A DNA stretch of 64,000 nt from the NCBI RefSeq assembly GCF_004005995.1, contig NZ_CP034767.1:4070501-4134500 (forward strand), in the 5' to 3' direction. Positions 42,892 to 51,901 of this stretch are shown piece by piece. The stretch is from Devosia sp. 1566. Lineage in GTDB: Bacteria; Pseudomonadota; Alphaproteobacteria; Rhizobiales; Devosiaceae. Both the position numbers and the translations under genes were made by a program. The notes below the pieces were generated by a model, which searched no databases, was not told the origin of the DNA, and saw only the letters and a program-made list of their open reading frames with translations. Position 1 is the first letter of the stretch; each line of letters starts with the position of its first letter.

Positions 42892-45810
42892 ATGCAGCAA
42901 GCTCTCATTACCCCTGTCACCCAGCCCCCGCTTGATCGTCAAGCAGCGGGCGAACGGCTCGTCGCGCGCCTCAAGGGCGTGATCCCATCCGAAAAGATGA
43001 TGACCGACCCGCTGATGACCTATGCGTGGTCCGGCGACGCGTCTTCTTATCGGCTTATCCCGGCTGCCGTTGTCTTCATCAATTCCGAGGCCGATGTGCA
43101 GGCAGTAATGCAAGCCTGCCGTGCGGAGGGCCTACCGCTAACCTTCAGGGCCGCGGGCACGTCCTTGTCGGGTCAGGCCGTGACCGATGGGGTGCTTGCA
43201 GTTCTCGGCGACGGCTGGCGCAAGCTCGACATCCATCCCGGCGCCGAGCAGGTGACGCTAGGGCCCGCGATCATCGTCGCGCACGCCAACCGTGCTCTCA
43301 AGCCCTTCAACAAGAAGCTTGGCCCCGACCCAGCCAGCCAGGCCACCTGCAAGATCGGCGGCGTGGTCAACAACAACTCGTCCGGAATGTGCTGCGGCGT
43401 TGCCCAGAACACCTATCACACCATGGCGCGCCTGCGCATTGTGCTCACCGATGGCACAGTCCTAGACTCGGGCGATCCGGTTTCACGTGAATCGTTCCGC
43501 CAGAACCGCGCTGATCTGCTCGACGGCATTGCCGCGCTTCACGCCCAAGTCATGGCCGACGCGGAACTTGTTGCCTTGATCCGCAAGAAGTACGCGATCA
43601 AGAATACCGTTGGCTACTCACTTAATGCGCTGGTCGACTACCACGACCCGCTGGACACTCTTGTGCATCTGATCGTGGGCTCGGAAGGCACTTTGGGCTT
43701 TGTGTCCGAAGTCACCTACAACACTGTGCCCGAGCATCCCTTTAAGTCGACGGCGCTGGTGCCGTTCCCCGATCCCTACGCCGCCTCACGCGCCATTATC
43801 CGGCTCGCTAATGGCGGCGTGCATGTGACCACTGGCGTCACTGCAGCCGAATATATGGAACGCCGGGCCCTGGCGACGGTGGAGCATCTGGCTCCCATGG
43901 CGCCGCTCCTGCCCTGGCTGACGGATCACTCGCCTGCCGTGTTGATCGATGTCACGGCTCCAGACGCGGAAACGCTCGAGCGCGAAGTCGAAAAGGCCGT
44001 AGCGATCCTAGCTGAAGAAAACGCCACTCATATCGATTTTTCCACTGACGAGGCCCGGTCGCACGCGCTTTGGGATATCCGCAAGGGGTTCTTCACTTCC
44101 GGGGGCGCAGCGCGGCCGAAGGGCACTTCCATGCTCACCGAAGACGTGGCGGCTCCGATCGACCAACTCGCCGACTTTGTCATCGACATGCGCCAGCTGC
44201 TCGATGACCACGGCTACGAAGATGCCATCATCTTCGGCCACGCCCTGGCGGGAAACCTCCATTTCCAGATGAGTGACAACTTCTCCCAGCCAGGCTCGGC
44301 CGAGAGGTTCGATGCGTTTTCTGTGGCGCTGTCGCAGCTTGTCTCGATCCGCTATGGCGGCTCGCTTAAGGCCGAGCACGGCACAGGCCGCGCCATTGCG
44401 CCCTTTGTGGAAGCCGAATGGGGTTCGCGCGCATACGGCGTGATGCGCCGGATCAAGACCCTTTTTGATCCGGAGAACCTGCTCAACCCCGGCGTCTTGC
44501 TCAACGACGACGCAAAGATTCACGTGAAGCACTTGAAGGTGATGCCGCTGGCCGATGAGCTCATCGACATGTGCATCGAATGCGGTTTTTGCGAACCTGC
44601 TTGCCCCAGCCACCAGATGACCTTGTCGCCACGCCAGCGCATTTCGGTGACGCGTGAGCGGGCCCGGCTCCGGGCCAGCGGCGAAAATCCGGCACTCCTG
44701 GCTCGTCTCGACGATGACTTTCGCTACGCCGGCATTGATACTTGTGCCGCCTGTAATCTTTGTTCCCTTCGGTGCCCCGTTGGCATCGAAACGGGCACAA
44801 GGATCATCAAGGAACGCGGTGAGCGCCGTACCGATTTTGCCCGTTCGGTAGCCGGCTTTGCCGCCGATCATACCGGCGCTATTGAAAGCTTCATGCGTGG
44901 GGGTGTGGCGCTTGCGGACGCGGCTAAGGCCGTTGTCTCGGCGCCGTTGATTGAAACGGTGACGGAAACCGCCCGCCGGTTAACCGACAAGCATTTGCCG
45001 CGAGTTTCGCGGACCCTCAAACCTGGCCCTGGAGCCCCAAAGGCCCCGCCCGTCATTTCCCGCGACGATCCTCGCCGTACCGGTTTTCCCGTGCCCATCG
45101 TGCAAGGTGGGCGCCAGCGCGTGGCATATTTCCCGTCCTGCGCCACCCGCATGTTCGGCGCGCCCAAGACCGAGTTCGATCTTCTTGCCGTACCTGACGC
45201 CATGCTGGCGCTGCTGGATCGTGCCGGGTTCGATGTTGTTATGCCCGACCACCTGAATGGCCAATGCTGCGGCCAGCCATTCCACTCCAAGGGCTTTCCC
45301 GAACAAGCCGTGCAAGTAGGCGCCGCGCTCTTGGACGAACTCTCGGCTTTGCAAGGGGACCTGACCGTCACCGACGCTTCCACTTGCGCCAAGCACCTGC
45401 GCGGCGCTCCCGAAGGCGCGCCGGTCCTGGATTCCAGCGAGTTCATCGTCACCCATATCCTGCCGCAGCTGACCGTCACGCAGCCTCTGCCGGTCGTGGC
45501 TGTGCATCATAACTGTTCGGCCCAGCGCCTGGGTGAGCAGGGGGCCACGGAGGCGATCGCCCGCGCCTGCGCCAGCCAGATCGCGGTATTATCGTCCGTC
45601 ACCTGCTGCGGTTACGCCGGCGACAAGGGCTTGTTCATCCCTGAACTCAACCGCTTTGCCAGCCGATTTGCCAAGAACGATATTCCGGCAGGCTGCACGC
45701 TGGGTGTTTCGACGGTCTCCACTTGTGCCTCTGGACTCTCCGAGCATGCCGGTATTCCCTTTGTGGGGCTGGCTAGCCTGCTCGAATATGTAAGTCGCCC
45801 GGGCGACTAA
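42892..45810 (+). CDS. FAD-binding and [4Fe-4S] dehydrogenase (D-lactate dehydrogenase/glycolate oxidase type)
   Basis: A 972-residue fusion. Residues about 60-280 are a PCMH-type FAD domain (FRAAGTSLSGQAVTDG, GGVVNNNSSGMCCG), 280-530 the FAD-oxidase C-terminal domain (LKAEHGTGRAIAPFVEAEWG, FDPENLLNPGVLL), 560-630 two ferredoxin-like motifs (CIECGFCEPACP and CAACNLCSLRCPVG), and the end holds two CCG domains with CCGQPFHSKG and CCGYAGDKG. Members oxidise D-lactate or other D-2-hydroxyacids and pass electrons to the respiratory chain. ATG at 42892; ribosome-binding site weak and overlapped by a palindrome. Confidence 0.9.
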   Translation: MQQALITPVTQPPLDRQAAGERLVARLKGVIPSEKMMTDPLMTYAWSGDASSYRLIPAAVVFINSEADVQAVMQACRAEGLPLTFRAAGTSLSGQAVTDGVLAVLGDGWRKLDIHPGAEQVTLGPAIIVAHANRALKPFNKKLGPDPASQATCKIGGVVNNNSSGMCCGVAQNTYHTMARLRIVLTDGTVLDSGDPVSRESFRQNRADLLDGIAALHAQVMADAELVALIRKKYAIKNTVGYSLNALVDYHDPLDTLVHLIVGSEGTLGFVSEVTYNTVPEHPFKSTALVPFPDPYAASRAIIRLANGGVHVTTGVTAAEYMERRALATVEHLAPMAPLLPWLTDHSPAVLIDVTAPDAETLEREVEKAVAILAEENATHIDFSTDEARSHALWDIRKGFFTSGGAARPKGTSMLTEDVAAPIDQLADFVIDMRQLLDDHGYEDAIIFGHALAGNLHFQMSDNFSQPGSAERFDAFSVALSQLVSIRYGGSLKAEHGTGRAIAPFVEAEWGSRAYGVMRRIKTLFDPENLLNPGVLLNDDAKIHVKHLKVMPLADELIDMCIECGFCEPACPSHQMTLSPRQRISVTRERARLRASGENPALLARLDDDFRYAGIDTCAACNLCSLRCPVGIETGTRIIKERGERRTDFARSVAGFAADHTGAIESFMRGGVALADAAKAVVSAPLIETVTETARRLTDKHLPRVSRTLKPGPGAPKAPPVISRDDPRRTGFPVPIVQGGRQRVAYFPSCATRMFGAPKTEFDLLAVPDAMLALLDRAGFDVVMPDHLNGQCCGQPFHSKGFPEQAVQVGAALLDELSALQGDLTVTDASTCAKHLRGAPEGAPVLDSSEFIVTHILPQLTVTQPLPVVAVHHNCSAQRLGEQGATEAIARACASQIAVLSSVTCCGYAGDKGLFIPELNRFASRFAKNDIPAGCTLGVSTVSTCASGLSEHAGIPFVGLASLLEYVSRPGD

Positions 45811-45909
45811 AGGCGCCACGCGGCCCTCCGCCCCGGCTACCCTGATAAGCTTTGCTTGCCCGCCGCCTTCCCCTTGGATACTGCACGGCGGGCAAGCCAT
45901 TGGATGATT

Positions 45910-47109
45910 ATGACCCTCACCGCCACTATTCTAAGCCTCGGCCACAAGGGCGAGGGCGTCACCGAGATTGATGGCCGCAAGGTCTTCGTGCCATTGGCGC
46001 TGCCCGGCGAAACGGTGGTGATCGAGGCGGACGGCGAGCGAGGCACCCTGCTTGAGGTGCTAGCGCCCGCACCTGAGCGGATCACGCCTTTTTGCCCGCA
46101 CTTCGGCTTTTGTGGCGGCTGTCAACTCCAGCATCTCGAACGCGCCGCTTACGAAGCGTTCAAGACCGGCATCATCGAAACGCAGCTACGCTATGCCGGC
46201 TTGGATGCCAAGGTTGAGCGCTTCATCGATGCGGCTGGGCAGGGACGCCGCCGGGCTACCTTGCATGCGCGGCGCGAAGGCCCTGGGTATATGCGCCTGC
46301 GTAGCCACGAGGTTTACCCCATCGATGCCTGTCCTATCCTGGTGCCCGCGCTCTCTCGCGCCCCGCGGATCGCCGCGGCGGTGATGGCAACCCTGGGTGA
46401 GGCCGATGTGGCTTTCACCGCCACGCTAACGGGGCTCGATGTGGCCGTTCGGACAGAAAAAAAACAGGCGCGCGCCAAGCGGATCGAGCCACTCGTCAAC
46501 CAGTTCGGCTTGGCTCGCCTAGCGCTCAATGGCGAACTGGTACTGCAAGCCCAAGCGCCGCTGGTGTCCATGGGTCGAGCTACGGTTGAGCTACCGATCG
46601 GATCGTTTCTGCAGGCCACTGAAGCCGCCGAGTCAGCGCTGGCGGATTATGTGCTCGGCGCGGTGGGCAAGGCCAAAAAGGTGGCCGATCTATTTTGCGG
46701 TGTCGGCCCGTTCGCGTTGCGGCTGGCTGAGGCAAGGCCCCTCTACGCCGCCGACACCGACAAGGCCGGTATCGCAGCACTCGACAAGGCGCGCCGCTAC
46801 GCCAAAGGTCTGCGGGAGATCACTGCCAAGGCTCGCGACCTATTCCGCGATCCCCTGACGCAGTTCGAACTCAACGAGTTCGATGCGGTGGTGCTTGATC
46901 CGCCCCGCGCCGGGGCCGAGGCGCAGGTGCGCGAGCTCAGTAACTCCAAGCTCAGAGTGGTGGTGATGGTCTCTTGTGACGCGCGCAGTTTCGCTCGGGA
47001 CGCAGCGCTGCTGATCGGCGCCGGATTTACTATGAGCGACCTTGTTGCGGTGGATCAGTTCACCCAATCCACCCATGTCGAGATTGCTGCCACTTTCCGG
47101 CGCCAATAG
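45910..47109 (+). CDS. Class I SAM-dependent RNA methyltransferase (TrmA/RlmD family)
   Basis: A 399-residue enzyme of the m5U methyltransferase group. An N-terminal TRAM-like domain is followed by a [4Fe-4S] motif (Cys62, Cys68 and Cys71 in FCPHFGFCGGC, a fourth Cys in DACPIL). The Rossmann domain has VADLFCGVGPFALRLAE, then VVLDPPRAGAEAQV, and catalytic Cys in VVMVSCDARSFARD. An ATG two codons earlier (45904) is also possible. Which rRNA or tRNA uridine it methylates is not clear. Confidence 0.9.
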   Translation: MTLTATILSLGHKGEGVTEIDGRKVFVPLALPGETVVIEADGERGTLLEVLAPAPERITPFCPHFGFCGGCQLQHLERAAYEAFKTGIIETQLRYAGLDAKVERFIDAAGQGRRRATLHARREGPGYMRLRSHEVYPIDACPILVPALSRAPRIAAAVMATLGEADVAFTATLTGLDVAVRTEKKQARAKRIEPLVNQFGLARLALNGELVLQAQAPLVSMGRATVELPIGSFLQATEAAESALADYVLGAVGKAKKVADLFCGVGPFALRLAEARPLYAADTDKAGIAALDKARRYAKGLREITAKARDLFRDPLTQFELNEFDAVVLDPPRAGAEAQVRELSNSKLRVVVMVSCDARSFARDAALLIGAGFTMSDLVAVDQFTQSTHVEIAATFRRQ

Positions 47110-47208
47110 GGGTCTATCAAGCAACCGCCTGAGACAAGGCGCGTTACCCACCCATCGATTAACAAGGACGACTGCGTGGGGCGGGCGTTGTTGTCCACGG
47201 AGAAACTC

Positions 47209-47619
47209 ATGCAATCTTTGAAATACGCTCTGAGCCTTGGCGTCTTGTGTGCTGCTTTTGCTGCCCCAAGTTTTGCCCAAGAGGCCGCCTCCACCGCTAA
47301 CACCGCATCCCCGGAAGGCAACTTCGTGGATAAATACGGTACCTCCTTCCAGTTCTCGCTTTGCGGCGACAGCGGCACCGATCTTTGCGGCGTGCTGACC
47401 AATCTCGAAGGTGAGTCCGCTACCGAAGAGAACCTGGCTTTCGTAGGCAAGATGGTGATGCAGGCGCCCCAGACCGGTCCAAACGAATGGAAGGGCGCGC
47501 TTTCCGCGGGTGGAATCAGCGCTGAGGCCACCGTCACCCAGACGAGCCCTGATACCATCGACATCCAGGGCTGCCGCGCAGCCATTCTCTGCCAGACCCT
47601 GACCTACACCCGTATGTAG
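47209..47619 (+). CDS. Small exported protein, DUF2147-like
   Basis: A 136-residue protein with a signal peptide (about residues 1-23, ending APSFAQ). The mature part has two cysteine pairs, FSLCGDSGTDLCGVL and IQGCRAAILCQTLTYTRM; this arrangement and the closing strand resemble the DUF2147 family of periplasmic proteins. ATG at 47209, with GGAG 7 nt upstream. It has its own terminator. Function unknown; family assignment is moderate. Confidence 0.7.
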   Translation: MQSLKYALSLGVLCAAFAAPSFAQEAASTANTASPEGNFVDKYGTSFQFSLCGDSGTDLCGVLTNLEGESATEENLAFVGKMVMQAPQTGPNEWKGALSAGGISAEATVTQTSPDTIDIQGCRAAILCQTLTYTRM

Positions 47620-47632
47620 GGCTGTTTAGTCC

Positions 47633-47664
47633 AGCCCCCGGACCGCTTGGTTCGGGGGCTTTTT
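47633..47664 (+). terminator. Intrinsic terminator between convergent genes
   Basis: AGCCCCCGGACC pairs with GGTTCGGGGGCT around GCTT (one wobble), then TTTTT. It serves the exported-protein gene; its stem could also slow transcription from the convergent TIM-barrel gene. Confidence 0.9.
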
Positions 47665-47670
47665 GCGTTT

Positions 47671-48492
47671 TCAGCAGACCGTCGCCACGCGCTCCTTGAT
47701 CACATCCAGCACTTCGTCTCCAGGCCGCTGCCACCAGTTGTCACGCGAAAAAATCTCCACTTCCTGTGGACCATGGTAGCCTGCAGTTTCGATCATTGCC
47801 CGAATGGCGGGCAGGTCGATCACCCCATCGCCCATCATGCCGCGGTCGAGCAGCATATCGGTCGTGGGCACCAGCCAATCACAGATATGGTGGGCAAAGA
47901 TGCGGTTCATCCGCCCCGCCCGCGCGATTGCCTCTGCTAGGCGGGGATCCCACCAGACATGGTAAACGTCGATGGCAACGCCAACGCTCTCGTCCAGCGA
48001 TGCACAAATATCGAGCGCTTGGTCGATCGTGTTCACGCAGGCGCGGTCTGCGGCATACATCGGATGCAACGGTTCGATGGCAATGCGAACTCCCGACGCA
48101 CGGGCATGGGGCAGCATGGCAGCAATCCCGTCTGCCACCATTCCCCGCGCGCCCGGCAAGTCCTTGGAAGAACCCGGAAGGCCCCCTACCACGAGCACGA
48201 GGCAGTCGGCGTCGAGGGCGGCAGCTTGGTCGATGGCGCGCAGATTGTCGTCGATATTAGCCTGCCGGCCTAGTGCTGTTTCAGCGGGAAACATGCCCCC
48301 GCGGCACACGCCGCTGACCCGCAGGCCATTGCTGCGCACGATGTTGGCGGCTTCCTCGATCCCGATGGCCTCGATCTGGTCGCGCCAGGGCGAAATGGCC
48401 GTGATGCCGTGGCGCAAGCAACCATCTACCGCTTCCCCAAAGCCCCATTGCTGCCCCGTTGTGGCGAGGTTCAGCGAAATCTCTCCGTTCAT
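47671..48492 (-). CDS. Sugar phosphate isomerase/epimerase-like TIM barrel
   Basis: A 273-residue AP endonuclease family 2 (xylose-isomerase-like) barrel. Metal-site residues are visible in RIAIEPLHPMYAADRACVN (Glu), GVAIDVYHVWWDP (Asp, His) and a late EVEIFSRDNWW (Glu). These enzymes isomerise, epimerise or dehydrate sugars and keto-sugars. Its start overlaps the DUF993 stop (ATGA). Last gene of the left arm of the sugar locus. Confidence 0.85.
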   Translation of the reverse strand: MNGEISLNLATTGQQWGFGEAVDGCLRHGITAISPWRDQIEAIGIEEAANIVRSNGLRVSGVCRGGMFPAETALGRQANIDDNLRAIDQAAALDADCLVLVVGGLPGSSKDLPGARGMVADGIAAMLPHARASGVRIAIEPLHPMYAADRACVNTIDQALDICASLDESVGVAIDVYHVWWDPRLAEAIARAGRMNRIFAHHICDWLVPTTDMLLDRGMMGDGVIDLPAIRAMIETAGYHGPQEVEIFSRDNWWQRPGDEVLDVIKERVATVC

Positions 48493-49676
48493 GCCTCCAC
48501 TCCGTGGACCGCAAGGACGGCGCGCATCCGACTCGTGGCCAGATCAGGATCGGCAAGCACGCGAGCGCAGTCAGCAAGGCGGAACAGTTCGCAGAGGTGC
48601 TGGAGCGAACGGGCCGACTGCTGACCACCGATCATGGTGAAATGGTCCTGCAGGCCATTAAGATAGGCCAGGAACACTACGCCGGTTTTGTAGAACCGCG
48701 TTGGGGCAGCAAAGATATGGCGGCTCAGCGGCACTGTAGGTTCGAGCAGATCGAAGAATTCATTGGTATTGCCACGGCCAAGCGCGGCCATGCCCGCCGA
48801 TGCGGCCGGGGCGATAGCGTCGAAAATCCCGAGCAGGGCGTGGGAATAACCCTGCTCGTCCCCGGCAATCAGTTCGGCATAGTTGAAGTCGTCCCCGGTA
48901 TACATCTTGACGGATGCGGGCAGTCGTCGGCGCATCGCAATCTCTTTTTGCGCTGACAGGAGCGAAACCTTGATGCCATCGACTTTGTTGGCATTGGCCG
49001 CAATCACATCAAGGCACACATCCATCGCCGCATCATGATCTATGCTGCCCCAATAACCCTGCAGCGCCGGATCAAACATTTCCCCCAGCCAGTGCATGAT
49101 CACGGGCTGCCGCACCTGGCCGAGAACATGCCCGTAAACCCGCGCATAATCGTCCGGTGACTTGGCGGCAAAGGCAAGGGCGCGGCTGGCCATCAGGATG
49201 ACCCGGCCTCCCTCCCTTTCAACAAAGCCGACCTGCTCCTCATACGCCTTGATGATGTCGTCGATCGTGACATCGGGCGCTGGCGCCAGATGGTCAGTGC
49301 CGGCGCCATAGGCGATCAATGTGTCACTGCGCGTTCGTGCCTCGGCTTGCGAACGCCGGATCAACTCCTGCGCCTCGGTCCAGGTTAGGCCCATGCCGCG
49401 CTGGGCCGTGTCCATGGCTTCGGCCACACCCAGTCCCAGATCCCACAGCCGATGCCGGAACTGGAGCGTCGTGTCCCAGTCGATAGCGGGCGCAAGCCAC
49501 GGATCGTTGCTGGCAAGGGGATCGGCGACCACATGGGCCGCAGCATAGGCAACGCGCGGGAAATCCTGCGCCTTGAACTTAACGAAAGGAATGGGGCCTC
49601 CGGTGAGCCGGTAGGGCGTGATTGACCGGTCGGGATTGAGCAGTCGGATGGTGGGCTGGGTGAGGACCTTGCTCAT
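48489..49676 (-). CDS. DUF993 family protein (DHDPS-like TIM barrel)
   Basis: A 395-residue protein of the DUF993 family, related to class I aldolases of the dihydrodipicolinate synthase superfamily. LIAYGAGTDHL, RVILMASRALAFAA, VDGIKVSLLSAQKE and YTGDDFNYAELI mark the strands; the Lys in GIKVS is placed as a possible Schiff-base residue. The natural reaction is not established; aldol cleavage of an oxidised sugar acid is a reasonable guess. Four nt after the Gfo/Idh gene and overlapping the TIM-barrel gene, so the three are one operon. Confidence 0.82.
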   Translation of the reverse strand: MSKVLTQPTIRLLNPDRSITPYRLTGGPIPFVKFKAQDFPRVAYAAAHVVADPLASNDPWLAPAIDWDTTLQFRHRLWDLGLGVAEAMDTAQRGMGLTWTEAQELIRRSQAEARTRSDTLIAYGAGTDHLAPAPDVTIDDIIKAYEEQVGFVEREGGRVILMASRALAFAAKSPDDYARVYGHVLGQVRQPVIMHWLGEMFDPALQGYWGSIDHDAAMDVCLDVIAANANKVDGIKVSLLSAQKEIAMRRRLPASVKMYTGDDFNYAELIAGDEQGYSHALLGIFDAIAPAASAGMAALGRGNTNEFFDLLEPTVPLSRHIFAAPTRFYKTGVVFLAYLNGLQDHFTMIGGQQSARSLQHLCELFRLADCARVLADPDLATSRMRAVLAVHGVEA

Positions 49677-49679
49677 GCC

Positions 49680-50831
49680 TCAAAACTCCAGCTTGGGGAC
49701 ATCCAGCCAGCGCCGTTCGGCCCAGCTCTTGAGGCCCAGTTCGGCCAACTGCACCCCCTTGGCACCCGCTTCGAGCCCATAGGGCCAAGGCGCATCCTCG
49801 GCAACATGGCGCAGGAACATCTCCCACTGGGCTTTAAAGCCGTTTTGGGCGGGCCAGTTGTCTGGCACTTCTTCCCAATCGGCAAAGAAGTTCATGGTTT
49901 GCGGCTGGTCGGGGTTCCACACAGGCTTTGGCGTATTGACGCGATGCTGGGTCCAACACTTGTGCAGCCCGGCCACGGCAGAGCCAAGCGTGCCATCGAC
50001 ATGGAAGGTGACAAGGTCATCGCGGCGCACACGAGTGGTCCAGCTGGAGTTGATCTGGGCCACGACGCCGCCTTCGAGCTCGAAGGTAGCATAAGCCGCG
50101 TCGTCCGTATCTGCTTTGAAGCGTTGACCTTTTTCGTTGACGCGCTCCGGAATATGGGTGGCGCCTAGGCAGGACACGGCCTGCACTTCCCCGAACAAAT
50201 TGTCGAGCACATAGCGCCAATGACAGAGCATATCGAGAATGATGCCGCCACCATCCGCCTTGCGGTAGTTCCAGGAGGGGCGCTGCGCCGGCTGCCAGTC
50301 ACCTTCGAACACCCAGTAACCGAACTCACCGCGTACCGAGAGGATCTTGCCGAAAAAGCCGCTGTCGCGCAGCATTTTGAGCTTGAGAAGGCCCGGAAGG
50401 AATAGCTTGTCCTGCACGACGCCATGTTTGAGGCCCGAGGCGCGGGCGGTTTTCGCGAGGCGAACGGCGACGTCGAGATCGTCGGAGATCGGCTTTTCGC
50501 AATAAACATGCTTGCCGGCGGCGAGGGCTTTTTCCAGCAACTCGGCGCGCATCAGGGTGGTACCGGCGTCAAAGAACACGGTGTCTTCCGGATTGGCGAG
50601 GGCAGCGTCGAGGTCTGTTGTCCAGCGTGCAATACCGTGCTTCTCGGCAAGTGCCTGAACTTTCTCGCGATCCCGACCGACGATAATGGGGTCCAGCATC
50701 AGGCGGTCGCCGTTGCTCAGCGCCACGCCACCCTGATCGCGGATCGCCAGGATCGAGCGGACCAAGTGTTGATTGTACCCCATGCGACCTGTCACGCCAT
50801 GCATGATCAGGCCAAGTCGCTGCTGCGCCAT
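49680..50831 (-). CDS. Gfo/Idh/MocA-family oxidoreductase (left arm)
   Basis: A 383-residue NAD(P)-dependent dehydrogenase. The N-terminal Rossmann fold starts LGLIMHGVTGRMGYNQHLVRS, and the diagnostic EKP loop is HVYCEKPISDD (near 117-127). The C-terminal beta-sheet domain contains GGGIILDMLCHWRYVLDN, where the conserved Asp and His can be seen. The unusual MHGVTGRMG start with a long insertion places it away from inositol dehydrogenases. First gene of the left arm, divergent from TetR across 194 bp that holds a 16-bp operator-like palindrome. Confidence 0.88.
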   Translation of the reverse strand: MAQQRLGLIMHGVTGRMGYNQHLVRSILAIRDQGGVALSNGDRLMLDPIIVGRDREKVQALAEKHGIARWTTDLDAALANPEDTVFFDAGTTLMRAELLEKALAAGKHVYCEKPISDDLDVAVRLAKTARASGLKHGVVQDKLFLPGLLKLKMLRDSGFFGKILSVRGEFGYWVFEGDWQPAQRPSWNYRKADGGGIILDMLCHWRYVLDNLFGEVQAVSCLGATHIPERVNEKGQRFKADTDDAAYATFELEGGVVAQINSSWTTRVRRDDLVTFHVDGTLGSAVAGLHKCWTQHRVNTPKPVWNPDQPQTMNFFADWEEVPDNWPAQNGFKAQWEMFLRHVAEDAPWPYGLEAGAKGVQLAELGLKSWAERRWLDVPKLEF

Positions 50832-50861
50832 GCTGTTTTCTCTCCCGCGCCACTTTCGGCG

Positions 50862-50877
50862 TAACTGTTTAGTTACT
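50862..50877. promoter_or_regulatory. TetR-type operator candidate
   Basis: GTAACTGTTTAGTTAC consists of perfect 6-bp arms (GTAACT and AGTTAC) and a 4-bp spacer, 31 bp before the left-arm Gfo/Idh start and in the region shared with the tetR gene. Size and symmetry match TetR-family operators. Confidence 0.6.
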
Positions 50878-51025
50878 TGCGTACACGCGGAAAGGCGATG
50901 CAGTCAAGGGGCCCTTCCCCGGCGGTTTCACGCAATGCACTTCCCAGTTCATCTTTGAAACACTTTACCCCTGCTGGTGCGGCTGGTATCCGTCGGGGGT
51001 AGGGCGGCGCGGCAGCTCGGTTTGG

Positions 51026-51697
51026 ATGAGGCAGATGGATCAGGCGCCGAGTGGGGTGGAGAATGGGGTCAAGCGGGCCCGCAACTCCGGCAAGACTAAG
51101 GCGGCGATCCTGGTGGCGGCGCGGGCTGAATTTGCCGAACGGGGCTTTGAGGGTGCGCGGGTGGATGCCATTGCCGAGCGGGCGGGCGCCAACAAACGGC
51201 TGCTCTATCACTACTTCGGCAACAAGGAAGATCTCTACCGCGCGGTGCTGCTCGACGCCTATGGCGAGATCCGCAAGGGTGAGCGGGCGCTGAGTCTGGA
51301 CCAATATGGCCCGGTGGAAGCCATGGACCGGCTCGTGCGCTTCACCTTCCGCCATTTCCTGGCAAACCCTTGGTTCCCAAGGCTTTTGGGGACCGAAAAC
51401 CTGGAGAATGCCCGCTTTCTCAAGACCATGCCGGATATCCGCGCCCTCCACTCCCCCCTGGTTGGGCAGATCACCGAGATCGTGCGGCGCGGCAATCAGG
51501 CCGGCATTTTCCGCGGCGATGTGGATGCGGTGCAGCTTTATATCTCAATCGCGGCCCTTGGATTCTTCTATGTTTCCAACATGGCGACCCTGTCGGTGAT
51601 CTTTGACCGGGACCTCGCCAGCGTGGCCATGGTGCAGGAGCGTGAGGCGCAAGCGGTGCAGATGGTGCTCGATTACCTGCGCACGCGCCCGAGTTGA
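51026..51697 (+). CDS. TetR/AcrR-family transcriptional regulator
   Basis: A 223-residue regulator. The helix-turn-helix is at about residues 25-70: ILVAARAEFAERGFEGARV, DAIAERAGANKRLLYHYFGNKEDLYRAVL. The ligand domain has FLANPWFPRLLGTENLENARF. ATG 51026 or 51035 may be the start. Position between two divergent arms of a sugar locus suggests it controls import and catabolism, probably through the palindrome at 50862. Confidence 0.9.
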   Translation: MRQMDQAPSGVENGVKRARNSGKTKAAILVAARAEFAERGFEGARVDAIAERAGANKRLLYHYFGNKEDLYRAVLLDAYGEIRKGERALSLDQYGPVEAMDRLVRFTFRHFLANPWFPRLLGTENLENARFLKTMPDIRALHSPLVGQITEIVRRGNQAGIFRGDVDAVQLYISIAALGFFYVSNMATLSVIFDRDLASVAMVQEREAQAVQMVLDYLRTRPS

Positions 51698-51787
51698 GCC
51701 ACATAGATGAACAGATTATGAACGGCTGCTGAACAGCTTGCGTTCGTGCCGTTTTTCGTCTTCCATACAAGAAGGGCTTGGCGGTGC

Positions 51788-51816
51788 TTGACATCGACCA
51801 AAGTCTGACACAGTGT
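51788..51816 (+). promoter_or_regulatory. Candidate promoter of the sugar transporter operon
   Basis: A perfect -35 TTGACA (51788-51793) is followed after 17 nt by a poor -10 (CAGTGT), with a short palindrome ACACAGTGT around it. Strong -35 with weak -10 suggests a controlled promoter. The leader to the ATG at 51902 would be about 80 nt. Confidence 0.4.
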
Positions 51817-51901
51817 TGTAACCAGTTGGTGAGTTAGCGGCGGGGAGGCCGCGCTCCGCACCGCTCCGGATCCGGGCGGCAGCTGTTCATGGGAGGACAT
51901 C

